Notes: generated by a model not told the origin, from the sequence alone. A stretch of DNA of 64,000 nucleotides from Thermanaerothrix sp034436175 (GCA_964427505.1 CAYRUO010000004.1:62001-126000), one strand, 5' to 3'. Positions 33,275 through 41,152 are shown, counted from the stretch's first letter. Numbers and translations are program-made.

Positions 33275-34720
33275 TTAAGGTTCAGATGTGCGCTTTGAGC
33301 GCATAGTCTCGCCAAGACCGGGAACATACCGCTGTGCCAATGCGGCACGCGCCGCTTGCACCTGTGCCGCCACCGCGTGAGGGCCACTGCCGCCGCTCAG
33401 GTTGCGGCGCGCTAAACTTTGGACGGGATCAAATACCACCAGCGCATCTTGGTTCAATAGGGGATGGATGGCTTTCAGGGTCTGCTCATTCAAATCGGTG
33501 ATCGGGCGACCCAACGCCAGCGCCTGCCGCACCACCTGCCCAACCACCGCATGCGCCTCGCGGAAAGGCAGTCCCTGCTCAACCAAGTAATCGGCCAGAT
33601 CGGTGGCCATCAGTTCGGCGCTTACCGCCTCCCGCATACGATTAGCATTGATACTGATCGCACGCAGGGCTGCCGCCAGCACCGGCAGTAGGGCTAAAAG
33701 GGTATCCACAGCCGCAAAAACCTGGGGCTTGTCCTCTTGCAGATCTTTGTTATAGGCCAGCGGCAACCCCTTAAGCACGGTCATCAGGGCTGTCAGATGC
33801 CCCAGCAAGACCCCCGCCTTCGCCCGAGTGAGTTCAAAAATGTCCGGATTCTTCTTCTGCGGCATCAGGCTGGAGCCGGTAGCAAACGCATCTGGCAACT
33901 CCAAGAAGCCGAACTCTTGGCTGGTAAAGAGCACGATCATTTCCGCCAACTGGCTGAGGTGCACGCCCAGCATTGCCGCGATAAAAAGGAACTCCGCCGC
34001 AAAATCGCGATCCGCCACCGCATCGAGGCTGTTCGGGCTGACGGCGAGGAAGCCCAGACGCTGTGCCAGTTTCTCACGATCAATCGGGAAACCCGCACCG
34101 GCCAAAGCCGCTGCTCCCATCGGCATCACCGCCACCCGTGGGTAGAGATCACCCAAGCGCTGGCGATCTCGCTCCAACATCCAAAAGTAGGCCAGCCACC
34201 AGTGGGCCAGGAGAACCGGTTGGGCGCGCTGTAAGTGGGTATAACCCGGCAGGTAGACATCGCCGCTGGACTCCGCCTGGGCCAGCAGAGCCATCTGCAC
34301 CTGGATCAGCGCCCCTTCCAGGTGCGGTAACTGCCCCATGAGCCAGAGGCGAAAATCGGTTGCCACCAAGTCATTGCGACTGCGCCCGGTTGCAATTTTG
34401 CCCCCCAGCGGCCCCACCAACTCACGCAGGCGCCGTTCAACCGCGGTGTGAATATCTTCATCACCGGCCTGGAAGCCAAACGTCCCGGTTTGGAACTCGT
34501 GGGCAATCCCCCCCAGGCCCGCCACGATAGCATCGCGCTCTGCCGCACTCAACACCCCTGCTTCGTGCAGTGCTTCCGCCCAGGCCTGGTTGACCCGCAC
34601 ATCCTCCAACGCCAGGCGGCGATCCACATCCAGCGAGGCATTTAACGCCCAGGCCGCCCCATCCATCGGCTGTTCAAAGCGTCCCACCCACAGCGGTGCA
34701 GAAGCAGAGGATTCTTCCAT
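33275..34720 (-). CDS. argH: Argininosuccinate lyase
   Basis: Last step of arginine synthesis: argininosuccinate to arginine and fumarate. Fumarase/aspartase superfamily signature GSSLMPQKKNPD (near 280-291) with the catalytic Ser loop, TGRSRNDLVATD, and a YTHLQRAQPVLL segment. 481 residues, slightly above the usual 460 because of the ends. Follows argG by 25 bases. Its presence with the LysW genes argues that this operon also serves arginine. Confidence 0.96.
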   Translation of the reverse strand: MEESSASAPLWVGRFEQPMDGAAWALNASLDVDRRLALEDVRVNQAWAEALHEAGVLSAAERDAIVAGLGGIAHEFQTGTFGFQAGDEDIHTAVERRLRELVGPLGGKIATGRSRNDLVATDFRLWLMGQLPHLEGALIQVQMALLAQAESSGDVYLPGYTHLQRAQPVLLAHWWLAYFWMLERDRQRLGDLYPRVAVMPMGAAALAGAGFPIDREKLAQRLGFLAVSPNSLDAVADRDFAAEFLFIAAMLGVHLSQLAEMIVLFTSQEFGFLELPDAFATGSSLMPQKKNPDIFELTRAKAGVLLGHLTALMTVLKGLPLAYNKDLQEDKPQVFAAVDTLLALLPVLAAALRAISINANRMREAVSAELMATDLADYLVEQGLPFREAHAVVGQVVRQALALGRPITDLNEQTLKAIHPLLNQDALVVFDPVQSLARRNLSGGSGPHAVAAQVQAARAALAQRYVPGLGETMRSKRTSEP

Positions 34721-34745
34721 CGGTCAAAGCCCTCTTATCAACGCC

Positions 34746-36005
34746 TTAATCCCGTTTGAAGCGGCTGTAATCCGGCTTGGGCATCTCTAAACCGGAAACC
34801 GGCAAGCCGTTCAACGCGCGCACCTTGAGAGGCAAGCCGAACAAGTTGATAAACCCTTTGGCATCCGATTGGTTGTACACATCATCCTGCCCAAAGGTGG
34901 CAAAATCCTCACGGTAGAGGCTGAAGGGGCTGGTGCGGCCAGCGACAATAATGTTGCCTTTATAGAGTTTGAGGCGCACCGTACCCGTCACCGGGCCTTG
35001 GGTGCTATCCACAAAAGCATCCAACGCCTCGCGCAGAGGAGAAAACCACATACCGCTGTAGACCAGCTCGGCATACTTGAGAGCTACCAGATCTTTGAAG
35101 TGAAGCGTGTCACGATCTAAAACCAGCGACTCCAGTTCACGGTGCGCTGCCATCAGGATAGTACCACCAGGAGTCTCATACACTCCACGCGATTTCATAC
35201 CCACCAGGCGGCTTTCCACCAAGTCCACCCGCCCAATGCCGTGATGTCCACCCACCGCATTGAGGTGATGAATAATTTGTGCCGGCGACATATTGACGCC
35301 GTTCACCGCCACCGGGGTGCCGGACTCGAATGAGATCTCGATGTATTCCGGCTCGTCCGGCGCGCTCTCAGGCGAGGTGGAAATCAGGTACATCCCCTCT
35401 TCGGGCTCATTCCACGGATCTTCAAGGGGGCCGCCCTCATGAGAGAGGTGCCACAGGTTGCGGTCACGGCTGTAAATAGATTTCTCGGTCGCCGTCACAG
35501 GGATGTTGCGCTCGCGCGCGTAGCGAATGGCATCCTGGCGAGAACGAATCTCCCATTCGCGCCAGGGCGCAATCACCTTCAGACGTGGATCCAAAGCCAT
35601 ATAGGTCAATTCGAAACGCACCTGGTCATTTCCTTTGCCGGTAGCGCCGTGTGCTACGGCATCAGCCCCCACCTCGTGCGCCACATCCACCTGGTGTTTG
35701 GCAATCAAGGGGCGTGCAATCGAAGTGCCCAGCAAGTACTTACGCTCATAAACTGCCCCAGCCCGCAAGACGCGGAAGAGGTAATCGCGCGCGAATTCTT
35801 CTTTTAGATCACGGATGATTAAACGGCTGGCCCCACTACGCAACGCCTTCTCTTCCAGACCTTCCAATTCCTCACCCTGGCCGATATCGGCGGTAAAGCA
35901 GACCACCTCACAGCCGTAGTTCTCACGCAACCATGGCACGATGACCGAGGTATCCAATCCCCCCGAATAGGCCAGCACGACTCGTTTAACTTGCGCTTTT
36001 ACCAT
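34746..36005 (-). CDS. argG: Argininosuccinate synthase
   Basis: ATP-dependent joining of citrulline and aspartate. N-terminal P-loop-like LAYSGGLDTSV, TGKGNDQVRFE near 120 and the GRVDLVESRLVGMKSRGVYE region. 419 residues. GGAGG lies five bases before ATG 36005; a GTG one codon upstream is too near the site. First gene after the arginine leader region, so transcription into it is probably controlled by attenuation. Confidence 0.97.
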   Translation of the reverse strand: MVKAQVKRVVLAYSGGLDTSVIVPWLRENYGCEVVCFTADIGQGEELEGLEEKALRSGASRLIIRDLKEEFARDYLFRVLRAGAVYERKYLLGTSIARPLIAKHQVDVAHEVGADAVAHGATGKGNDQVRFELTYMALDPRLKVIAPWREWEIRSRQDAIRYARERNIPVTATEKSIYSRDRNLWHLSHEGGPLEDPWNEPEEGMYLISTSPESAPDEPEYIEISFESGTPVAVNGVNMSPAQIIHHLNAVGGHHGIGRVDLVESRLVGMKSRGVYETPGGTILMAAHRELESLVLDRDTLHFKDLVALKYAELVYSGMWFSPLREALDAFVDSTQGPVTGTVRLKLYKGNIIVAGRTSPFSLYREDFATFGQDDVYNQSDAKGFINLFGLPLKVRALNGLPVSGLEMPKPDYSRFKRD

Positions 36006-36022
36006 CACGTCCTCCTGAGAGA

Positions 36023-36059
36023 TAAAATAAGACCCCTCCTTAGCGGGAAGGAGGGGTCT
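36023..36059 (-). terminator. Attenuator terminator in front of argG
   Basis: A 12-bp perfect stem (36030-36041 with 36048-36059) with a 6-base loop, followed on the minus strand by TTATTTT (36029 to 36023), only seven bases before the argG ribosome binding site. A strong terminator in front of a gene and behind a promoter implies conditional read-through. Confidence 0.85.
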
Positions 36060-36139
36060 CTTTCTTTCGGGCTGGTGTTAGGATTCAACGATTACGTTTA
36101 ACCAAACAACAAAACCCCGCCTTCCCGCGCGGAGGTGGG
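36042..36139 (-). promoter_or_regulatory. Alternative hairpins of the arginine attenuator
   Basis: Segments in transcript order: 1 = 36139-36131, 2 = 36129-36115, 3 = 36059-36042, 4 = the terminator 3' arm. Segments 1 and 2 can form a GC-rich hairpin with one mismatch. Segment 2 can instead pair with segment 3 (about 13 of 15 pairs), which would destroy the 3:4 terminator. This is the layout of a ribosome-controlled attenuator. Folding was done by eye. Confidence 0.7.
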
Positions 36140-36187
36140 CTTTGGACGACGGGAACGTGGCAGGGTGAAGAACGTCTGGCTAAACAT
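36098..36187 (-). CDS. Arginine-rich leader peptide
   Basis: A 29-codon open frame starting at ATG 36187, about two bases after the expected transcription start, so it would be translated from a leaderless mRNA. Codons 11-14 are Arg-Ser-Arg-Arg (CGT TCC CGT CGT), immediately followed by attenuator segment 1; another Arg is codon 21. A ribosome waiting for charged tRNA-Arg at codons 13-14 would cover segment 1 and favour the 2:3 antiterminator. It overlaps the hairpins and ends in TAA at 36098-36100. It resembles no protein family; its value lies in codon content and position. Confidence 0.7.
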   Translation of the reverse strand: MFSQTFFTLPRSRRPKPTSAREGGVLLFG

Positions 36188-36195
36188 TGGGCATA

Positions 36196-36224
36196 AATTT
36201 ACTACGCAGTGATAGGACTGTCAA
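36196..36224 (-). promoter_or_regulatory. Promoter of the argG-lysK operon
   Basis: On the minus strand a perfect TTGACA (36219-36224), 17-base spacer and TAAATT (36196-36201). Predicted start near 36189, two bases before the leader ATG. Confidence 0.75.
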
Positions 36225-36255
36225 GGGCTTTTTCGGATTTTTTAAGGTTAAATTC

Positions 36256-36285
36256 TTGACAAAACCGGCGTTATTCCCCTATAAT
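36256..36285 (+). promoter_or_regulatory. Promoter of the hcs-lysT-lysU operon
   Basis: Perfect TTGACA (36256-36261), 18-base spacer, perfect TATAAT (36280-36285). Predicted start near 36292, about five bases before the leader ATG. Its -35 is 32 bases from that of the divergent argG promoter. Confidence 0.85.
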
Positions 36286-36296
36286 CGCGCCCAATC

Positions 36297-36371
36297 ATGA
36301 ACGCCACAATTCCCACCGTGATCTCCGAATTGAAGAAGAGCAAGAAGATCCAACGGACGCCCCACCGGTAG
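36297..36371 (+). CDS. Lysine-rich leader peptide
   Basis: A 24-codon frame, ATG 36297 to TAG 36369-36371, with no room for a ribosome binding site between the predicted RNA start and the ATG, hence leaderless or nearly so. Codons 13-17 are Lys-Lys-Ser-Lys-Lys (AAG AAG AGC AAG AAG). The stop codon lies in the loop of the first downstream hairpin. Placed between a consensus promoter and a terminator in front of a lysine biosynthesis gene, this looks like an attenuation leader. Leader-peptide attenuation of lysine genes has been described for Thermus. Confidence 0.7.
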   Translation: MNATIPTVISELKKSKKIQRTPHR

Positions 36372-36442
36372 TCTGGCGGGTTCTGCTTGCTCGATCCTAG
36401 GCTCAGAAAACCACCTCACCAGACACCGGTGAGGTGGTTTTT
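36361..36442 (+). promoter_or_regulatory. Lysine attenuator hairpins and terminator
   Basis: Terminator: a 13-bp perfect stem (36408-36420 with 36428-36440), a 7-base loop and TTTTT (36438-36442). Upstream, 36361-36368 can pair with 36373-36380 (one mismatch, one G-U) around the leader stop codon. Alternatively 36364-36376 can pair with 36419-36430 (12 pairs, one bulged A), which would break the terminator. Stalling at the Lys codons would disturb the first hairpin and favour the second. Confidence 0.65.
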
Positions 36443-36471
36443 ATATCTTTTTCAACCCGAGGAGGTCGGCT

Positions 36472-37644
36472 ATGAGTTTAGAACATTACTTTATCATTGA
36501 CTCCACTCTGCGCGAAGGCGAGCAATTTGTCAACGCCTTTTTCACCCCAGAGCAAAAGGTCGAAATTGCCCAACTACTGGATGCGTTTGGAGTGGAATAC
36601 ATCGAGGTGACCACTCCGCTTGCCTCGCCCCAAAGCGAAAAGGATTGCCGCATGCTTGCCCGCCTGGGGTTAAAGGCGAAAGTGCTCACCCATGTGCGGT
36701 GCAATCTCGAAGACGCCAAGCGCGCCGTGGATACCGGCGTTCAAGGGGTTGATCTGGTCATTGGCACCTCCTCCAAGTTACGCCAGTTCAGCCATCATCT
36801 CACGATTGACGAAATTATCGAGCGCGCCCAAGAAGTACTGGCTTTTCTAAGTATGCAGGGCGTAGAAATGCGGTTTAGCACGGAAGATAGCCTGCGTAGT
36901 GATCCCGCCGATCTCTTCCGCATTTACGAAGCCGTGGATCAGATGGGCGTACACCGGGTCGGCATCGCCGACACGATTGGTATCGGCACGCCCCATCAGA
37001 TTTATGCCTTAGTTTCGGCCTTGCGTCAGCGCATCCGAGCCGATATCGAATTTCACGGGCACAACGATACCGGCTGCGCCATTGCCAACGCTTACGCCGC
37101 CCTGGAAGCCGGTGCTACCCATGTGGATACCAGCGTGCTGGGCATCGGCGAACGCAACGGCATCACTCCCTTAGGGGGCTTGATCGCCCGCCTCTACGGC
37201 ACCAACCCGCATCTGGTGGCTAAATACAACTTGCCGTTGTTGGTGCATTTGGATCGGCGGGTGGCCGAGATCGTCGGGGTGGATATTCCCTTTAACAACT
37301 ACATCACCGGGTTTGCCGCCTTCACTCATAAAGCCGGCATTCACGCCAAAGCCGTGCTCAATGATCCCAGCACCTACGAAGTCCTGCGCCCGGAGGATTT
37401 TGGGCTCACCCGCTATATCCACGTGGCTCATCGCTTGACCGGGTGGAACGCCATCCGCCACCGCGCCGAGCAACTTGGGGTCAGCCTAAGCGATGAGCAA
37501 ATTCGCGAGATCACCCGCCAGATCAAAGCCCTAGCCGATGTGCAAGCCCTGACCCTCGATGAAGTGGATCGCATGTTGTGGCAAGCCCATTATCACAATC
37601 TTGAGTCTAACCCCACCCTACTTACCCCCGGAGGTATCGCATGA
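36472..37644 (+). CDS. hcs: Homocitrate synthase
   Basis: Condenses 2-oxoglutarate and acetyl-CoA to homocitrate, the first step of the alpha-aminoadipate lysine route. DRE-TIM family: IIDSTLREGEQF at the N-terminus, VEYIEVTTPLASPQS, and the metal-binding EFHGHNDTGCAIANAYAALE (near 195). It matches Thermus homocitrate synthase better than isopropylmalate synthase and lacks the C-terminal LeuA regulatory domain (390 residues), so lysine feedback control, if any, acts at the barrel or by attenuation. GAGGAGGT before ATG 36472. Overlaps lysT by four bases. Confidence 0.93.
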   Translation: MSLEHYFIIDSTLREGEQFVNAFFTPEQKVEIAQLLDAFGVEYIEVTTPLASPQSEKDCRMLARLGLKAKVLTHVRCNLEDAKRAVDTGVQGVDLVIGTSSKLRQFSHHLTIDEIIERAQEVLAFLSMQGVEMRFSTEDSLRSDPADLFRIYEAVDQMGVHRVGIADTIGIGTPHQIYALVSALRQRIRADIEFHGHNDTGCAIANAYAALEAGATHVDTSVLGIGERNGITPLGGLIARLYGTNPHLVAKYNLPLLVHLDRRVAEIVGVDIPFNNYITGFAAFTHKAGIHAKAVLNDPSTYEVLRPEDFGLTRYIHVAHRLTGWNAIRHRAEQLGVSLSDEQIREITRQIKALADVQALTLDEVDRMLWQAHYHNLESNPTLLTPGGIA

Positions 37645-38876
37645 GCCCCACCCTGAGCGAGAAAATCCTCTCCCATGCTGCCGGACACCCCGTCCAAGCA
37701 GGTGACTTCGTCGTCATTCATCCGGACGTGGTGATGTCCCACGATTCGCTGACCCCTTCCATCCTCAAAATCTTTCATGAACAATTAGGCGCCACCCGCG
37801 TGGCCGACCCCCAACAACTCGTCTTTACCATGGATCACGTGGTGCCCGCTGCAACCGTAAGCATTGCCAATGATCAAAATCGGGTGCGCCGCTTTGCCGC
37901 CGAACAAGGCATTCGGCTTTTCGAGGTTGGGCGTGGAATCTGTCACCAAGTGCTGGTAGAGGAACGCATCGCCACACCCGGGAAGGTGATCATCGGCTCG
38001 GATTCCCACTCCACGGCATACGGCGCCGTGGGCGCTTTTGGTTGTGGCATGGGCTCAACCGACATTGCCCTGGCCTGGGCTACCGGCCAAACCTGGCTAC
38101 GGGTGCCCGAAACCCTGCGCGTGATTTTACATGGGCGTTTCCGGCCCTGGGTAGAAGCCAAAGACCTGGCGTTGCGCCTCTGCCGTGAGATCGGCCTGGA
38201 TGGCGCCAACTATATGGCGGTGGAGTATCACGGCGCCCCCTGGATGAGCCTACCCGAACGTCAGACCTTGGCCAGCATGGCGATTGAAGTCGGCGCAAAA
38301 GCCGGGCTATTCCCTCCCAACCCCAATCTGGGCCCAGATTTTCCCATCCCGGAATGGCTCAGCGTGGATGAGGATGCCCATTACACCAGAACTATCACCC
38401 TCAACCTGGAAGATCTCCAACCCCAAATTGCAGTACCCCATACGGTGGAAAACGTGGTGGACCTCAACGAGATCAACGGCCAACGCATCAGCGTGGTCTT
38501 TTTAGGCACGTGCACCAACGGACGATACGAGGACCTAGCCACTGCGGCGCGCATCCTGCGTGGGCGGCGCGTGGCGCCTGGGGTGCGGTTTATCGTTACT
38601 CCGGCCTCACAGCACGCCCTGGCTCGTGCCGCGGCTGACGGCAGTCTCCAAACGCTGATTGAGGCCGGCGCCGTATTAACCACGCCCGGTTGCGGCCCCT
38701 GCATGGGGCGCCACCACGGCGTCCTGGGCGAAGAGGATGTTTGTCTTTCCACCGGTAACCGCAATTTCCGCGGGCGTATGGGATCGCCGGAGGCACGCAT
38801 CTTTCTGGCCTCACCAGCAGTTGCGGCGGCGTCTGCGATCACTGGCTATATCACCGACCCCGCCACCTTAGACTAA
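37641..38876 (+). CDS. lysT: Homoaconitase large subunit
   Basis: Iron-sulfur dehydratase subunit that with LysU converts homocitrate through homoaconitate to homoisocitrate. LeuC/aconitase-type: GSDSHSTAYGAVGAFGCGMG (near 118-137) and the cluster cysteines in VVFLGTCTNGRYED and CGPCMGRHHGVL (near 351). 411 residues. LeuC-like proteins can act on isopropylmalate; the operon with hcs supports the lysine role. Confidence 0.92.
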   Translation: MSPTLSEKILSHAAGHPVQAGDFVVIHPDVVMSHDSLTPSILKIFHEQLGATRVADPQQLVFTMDHVVPAATVSIANDQNRVRRFAAEQGIRLFEVGRGICHQVLVEERIATPGKVIIGSDSHSTAYGAVGAFGCGMGSTDIALAWATGQTWLRVPETLRVILHGRFRPWVEAKDLALRLCREIGLDGANYMAVEYHGAPWMSLPERQTLASMAIEVGAKAGLFPPNPNLGPDFPIPEWLSVDEDAHYTRTITLNLEDLQPQIAVPHTVENVVDLNEINGQRISVVFLGTCTNGRYEDLATAARILRGRRVAPGVRFIVTPASQHALARAAADGSLQTLIEAGAVLTTPGCGPCMGRHHGVLGEEDVCLSTGNRNFRGRMGSPEARIFLASPAVAAASAITGYITDPATLD

Positions 38877-38903
38877 CCCATTTTGCTTCTACGGAGGAAT
38901 TAC

Positions 38904-39395
38904 ATGGCACGCATTTGGAAATTCGGTGATAACGTGGATACGGATCAAATCGTACCCGGACGATATGCCCCTTACATGCGCCCCAACGCCGACCTGGCCG
39001 CAGCCGCCTTCATCGAGGCGCGCCCCGAGTTTGCCGCTCAGGCCCAGGCTGGCGATATCATTGTTGCGGGCCGCAATTTCGGTTGTGGCTCTTCACGGGA
39101 ATATGCCGCGGAAGCGCTCAAAAAACGCGGGATTGCTGCTATCATTGCCGTCTCTTTTGCTCGTATCTTCTTCCGCAACGCGATCAACCTGGGTTTGCCC
39201 CTTTTCGAAGCCCCCGACATCGTCGCCGCGGTGCAGGATGGTGACCCGGCGACCCTGGATCCCCTTGCCTGGCAACTGCGCGTGGGCACAACCCTGTGGC
39301 AACTACCCTCGCCCCCACCCTTCTTTCGCCAGATCCTGGAAGCGGGAGGTATTGTCGCCTACGTACAACGTTACCAACGCTTTCCTCAAAGTTGA
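38904..39395 (+). CDS. lysU: Homoaconitase small subunit
   Basis: LeuD-like swivel domain partner of LysT. FGDNVDTDQIVPGRY at the N-terminus and the substrate-specificity loop region GRNFGCGSSREYAAEALK (near 60-77). 163 residues from ATG 38904, set by GGAGGAAT; an in-frame TTG at 38883 is rejected. Homoisocitrate dehydrogenase and the aminoadipate aminotransferase are not in the window. Confidence 0.92.
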   Translation: MARIWKFGDNVDTDQIVPGRYAPYMRPNADLAAAAFIEARPEFAAQAQAGDIIVAGRNFGCGSSREYAAEALKKRGIAAIIAVSFARIFFRNAINLGLPLFEAPDIVAAVQDGDPATLDPLAWQLRVGTTLWQLPSPPPFFRQILEAGGIVAYVQRYQRFPQS

Positions 39396-39413
39396 TCCAA
39401 CTGTTGTTGATCC

Positions 39414-39447
39414 AGGGCAGGGATAGAGGAATACCTCCCTGCCCTTT
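39414..39447 (+). terminator. Terminator after lysU
   Basis: A 10-bp perfect stem (39414-39423 with 39436-39445) and a short TTT end, between convergent lysU and the thioesterase gene. The next two T-containing triplets are interrupted, so strength is moderate. Confidence 0.65.
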
Positions 39448-39449
39448 CT

Positions 39450-39857
39450 TCACTGCTTTACAGCCCGTTTCTTCACCAAGCGTTCTTCGAAGCGCGCCCG
39501 ATCAATCACAAATCGTTCGTGCTCCCCTTCTGCAATTTTCTCCACCTCATCCCAGGCTTCAACACGAAAGCGCAAGCGCCGGCCCTCTACGGCAACCAAC
39601 TCCGCCCGAAAGCGTACCTGCATCCCCAACGGCGTAGCGGCTAAGTGACGCACGTTTACCAGCGTGCCCACACTCGTTTGACCTGCTTCTAAGTGAGGGA
39701 AAATCGTGTGGTGCGCCGTATGCTCCAAATAAGCGATCAGACGCGGCGTGCTCAGAACCACTGGCAGCGACTCATCCTCCAACGCACGCGTTGAATCGCT
39801 TTCTTGGACCGTGATGGTCAATTCGTTGCTCAATCCAGGTTGCAAACTCATGGTCAT
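39450..39857 (-). CDS. Hot-dog fold thioesterase, fluoroacetyl-CoA thioesterase-like
   Basis: 135 residues, a single hot-dog domain of the FlK-like type: LSTPRLIAYLEHTAHHTIFPHL (long helix), GQTSVGTLVNVRHLAATPLGMQV, then beta strands with a FRVEAWDEVEKIAEGEHERF end. Probably an acyl-CoA thioesterase; the natural substrate is unknown and fluoroacetate need not be involved. Starts at ATG 39857 with GGGAG ahead; a second ATG at 39851 is possible. Convergent with lysU. Confidence 0.75.
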   Translation of the reverse strand: MTMSLQPGLSNELTITVQESDSTRALEDESLPVVLSTPRLIAYLEHTAHHTIFPHLEAGQTSVGTLVNVRHLAATPLGMQVRFRAELVAVEGRRLRFRVEAWDEVEKIAEGEHERFVIDRARFEERLVKKRAVKQ

Positions 39858-40007
39858 CCCAGGCTCCCTAACAAGGTTTGCTTCCCGATTTTAACCTAAC
39901 TTCGCAATGTTTCACGCTTGGACACGTTAGAACTTACCCTTCTTTATTCCAACACCAGGCCATAAGTCTCCCACGCAACTAAGCCAAATTGCCTATATTC
40001 AGATAAT

Positions 40008-40023
40008 GTATATCCAAATATAC
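40008..40023. promoter_or_regulatory. Palindrome upstream of the multicopper oxidase
   Basis: GTATAT-CCAA-ATATAC, a perfect 16-base inverted repeat 37 bases before the oxidase start, just after a GATAAT -10-like element (40002-40007). Candidate operator; the regulator is unknown. Confidence 0.35.
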
Positions 40024-40059
40024 TTATAGAAAATTTGCCTTTTGAGGAGACCGACATCC

Positions 40060-41124
40060 ATGTTTCGGATCGGCGTATTTACAGCCTCCATATTGGGGAT
40101 GATGTTGATCAGCGCATGTACCGCATCCCCATCTCTATCCCAACCCACCAAGCCTACCCTCACCCCCTTAGAGGCCACCTATACCCCAGGGGAAATGACC
40201 CCGCTCAGCGCCTCCCATGGAATGCAGCCCATTGGGGACAACAACGTCCCTCTAGCATCTCAAACGATTGGGGGGCAACCGCTATCCTATCGTCTCGAAA
40301 ATGGGGTTAAAGTGTTCGAACTAACTGCCCAGATGGTACGGTGGCCAATTTTGGATGGTGTGCTGGTCACTGCCATGACTTACAACGGAACCATCCCCGG
40401 CCCAATGATCAAGGTCACCGAAGGCGACCGAGTAAAGGTTGTATTCACGAATCAATTGGAAGAACCCACAACGATTCACTGGCACGGTGTTGAAGTGCCC
40501 AATGCGATGGACGGCGTACCCGATATAACCCAAGCGCCTATCCTCCCCGGCGAGACCTTCATCTACGAATTTGTAGCCAAACCCGCCGGAACTTTCATCT
40601 ACCACTCTCACTACGAAAGCGATCGCCAGGTTAGTGCTGGCCTTTATGGTCCCTTTATCATCGAGCCACGTGCCCCTCAACGCCCTGAACCAGATGTTGA
40701 TGTCACCCTGATGCTCTCAGAATGGTTGGTCCGGGATGGGGTCACTTACCCTGCCATGCCCATGAGTGGCATGGAGCCCAATTATTTCACCATCAATGGA
40801 AAAGCTTACCCTGCTACTGAAACCCTCCACGTCAAAGTCGGGCAGACCGTCCGCCTTCGTTTAATCGGCATCGGACAGTTCATCCATCCCATGCACTTGC
40901 ACGGATTCCCCTTCAAAGTCATGGCCATTGATGGACATCCTGTGCCTGAGGCCGCCCAGCAAACCATGGATACCCTTAGCGTCGCTCCAGGCCAACGCTT
41001 CGATATCGAATTTACCCCTACCGAACCCGGCCAGTGGATGTTTCACTGCCACATTTTGCACCATACCACCAATGATAATGTTGATCCCGGGGGACTCATG
41101 ATGATCATTGATGTGGCTCCTTAA
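40060..41124 (+). CDS. Two-domain multicopper oxidase lipoprotein
   Basis: Copper enzyme that oxidises a substrate (phenols or metals) and reduces oxygen, or possibly nitrite. Lipoprotein signal with Ile-Ser-Ala-Cys near residue 20, so it is exposed outside the membrane. Copper motifs: HWHGVEV (near 142), YHSHYESDRQ (near 183), HPMHLHG (near 277) and FHCHILHH (near 330). All four trinuclear/T1 motifs are present in only 354 residues, so this is a two-domain oxidase that must assemble as an oligomer, not the usual three-domain form. Start ATG 40060 after GAGGAG. Followed closely by a small lipoprotein, perhaps a copper or redox partner. Confidence 0.87.
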   Translation: MFRIGVFTASILGMMLISACTASPSLSQPTKPTLTPLEATYTPGEMTPLSASHGMQPIGDNNVPLASQTIGGQPLSYRLENGVKVFELTAQMVRWPILDGVLVTAMTYNGTIPGPMIKVTEGDRVKVVFTNQLEEPTTIHWHGVEVPNAMDGVPDITQAPILPGETFIYEFVAKPAGTFIYHSHYESDRQVSAGLYGPFIIEPRAPQRPEPDVDVTLMLSEWLVRDGVTYPAMPMSGMEPNYFTINGKAYPATETLHVKVGQTVRLRLIGIGQFIHPMHLHGFPFKVMAIDGHPVPEAAQQTMDTLSVAPGQRFDIEFTPTEPGQWMFHCHILHHTTNDNVDPGGLMMIIDVAP

Positions 41125-41152
41125 ACTAACTAAACCTCGAGGTGAACCTCCT

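Noticed and set aside
36361..36442. Lysine riboswitch (L-box) as an alternative to the attenuator before hcs
   Set aside because: The leader is only about 180 bases and lacks room and conserved elements for the large five-helix L-box; the Lys codon run next to the hairpins fits a leader peptide better.
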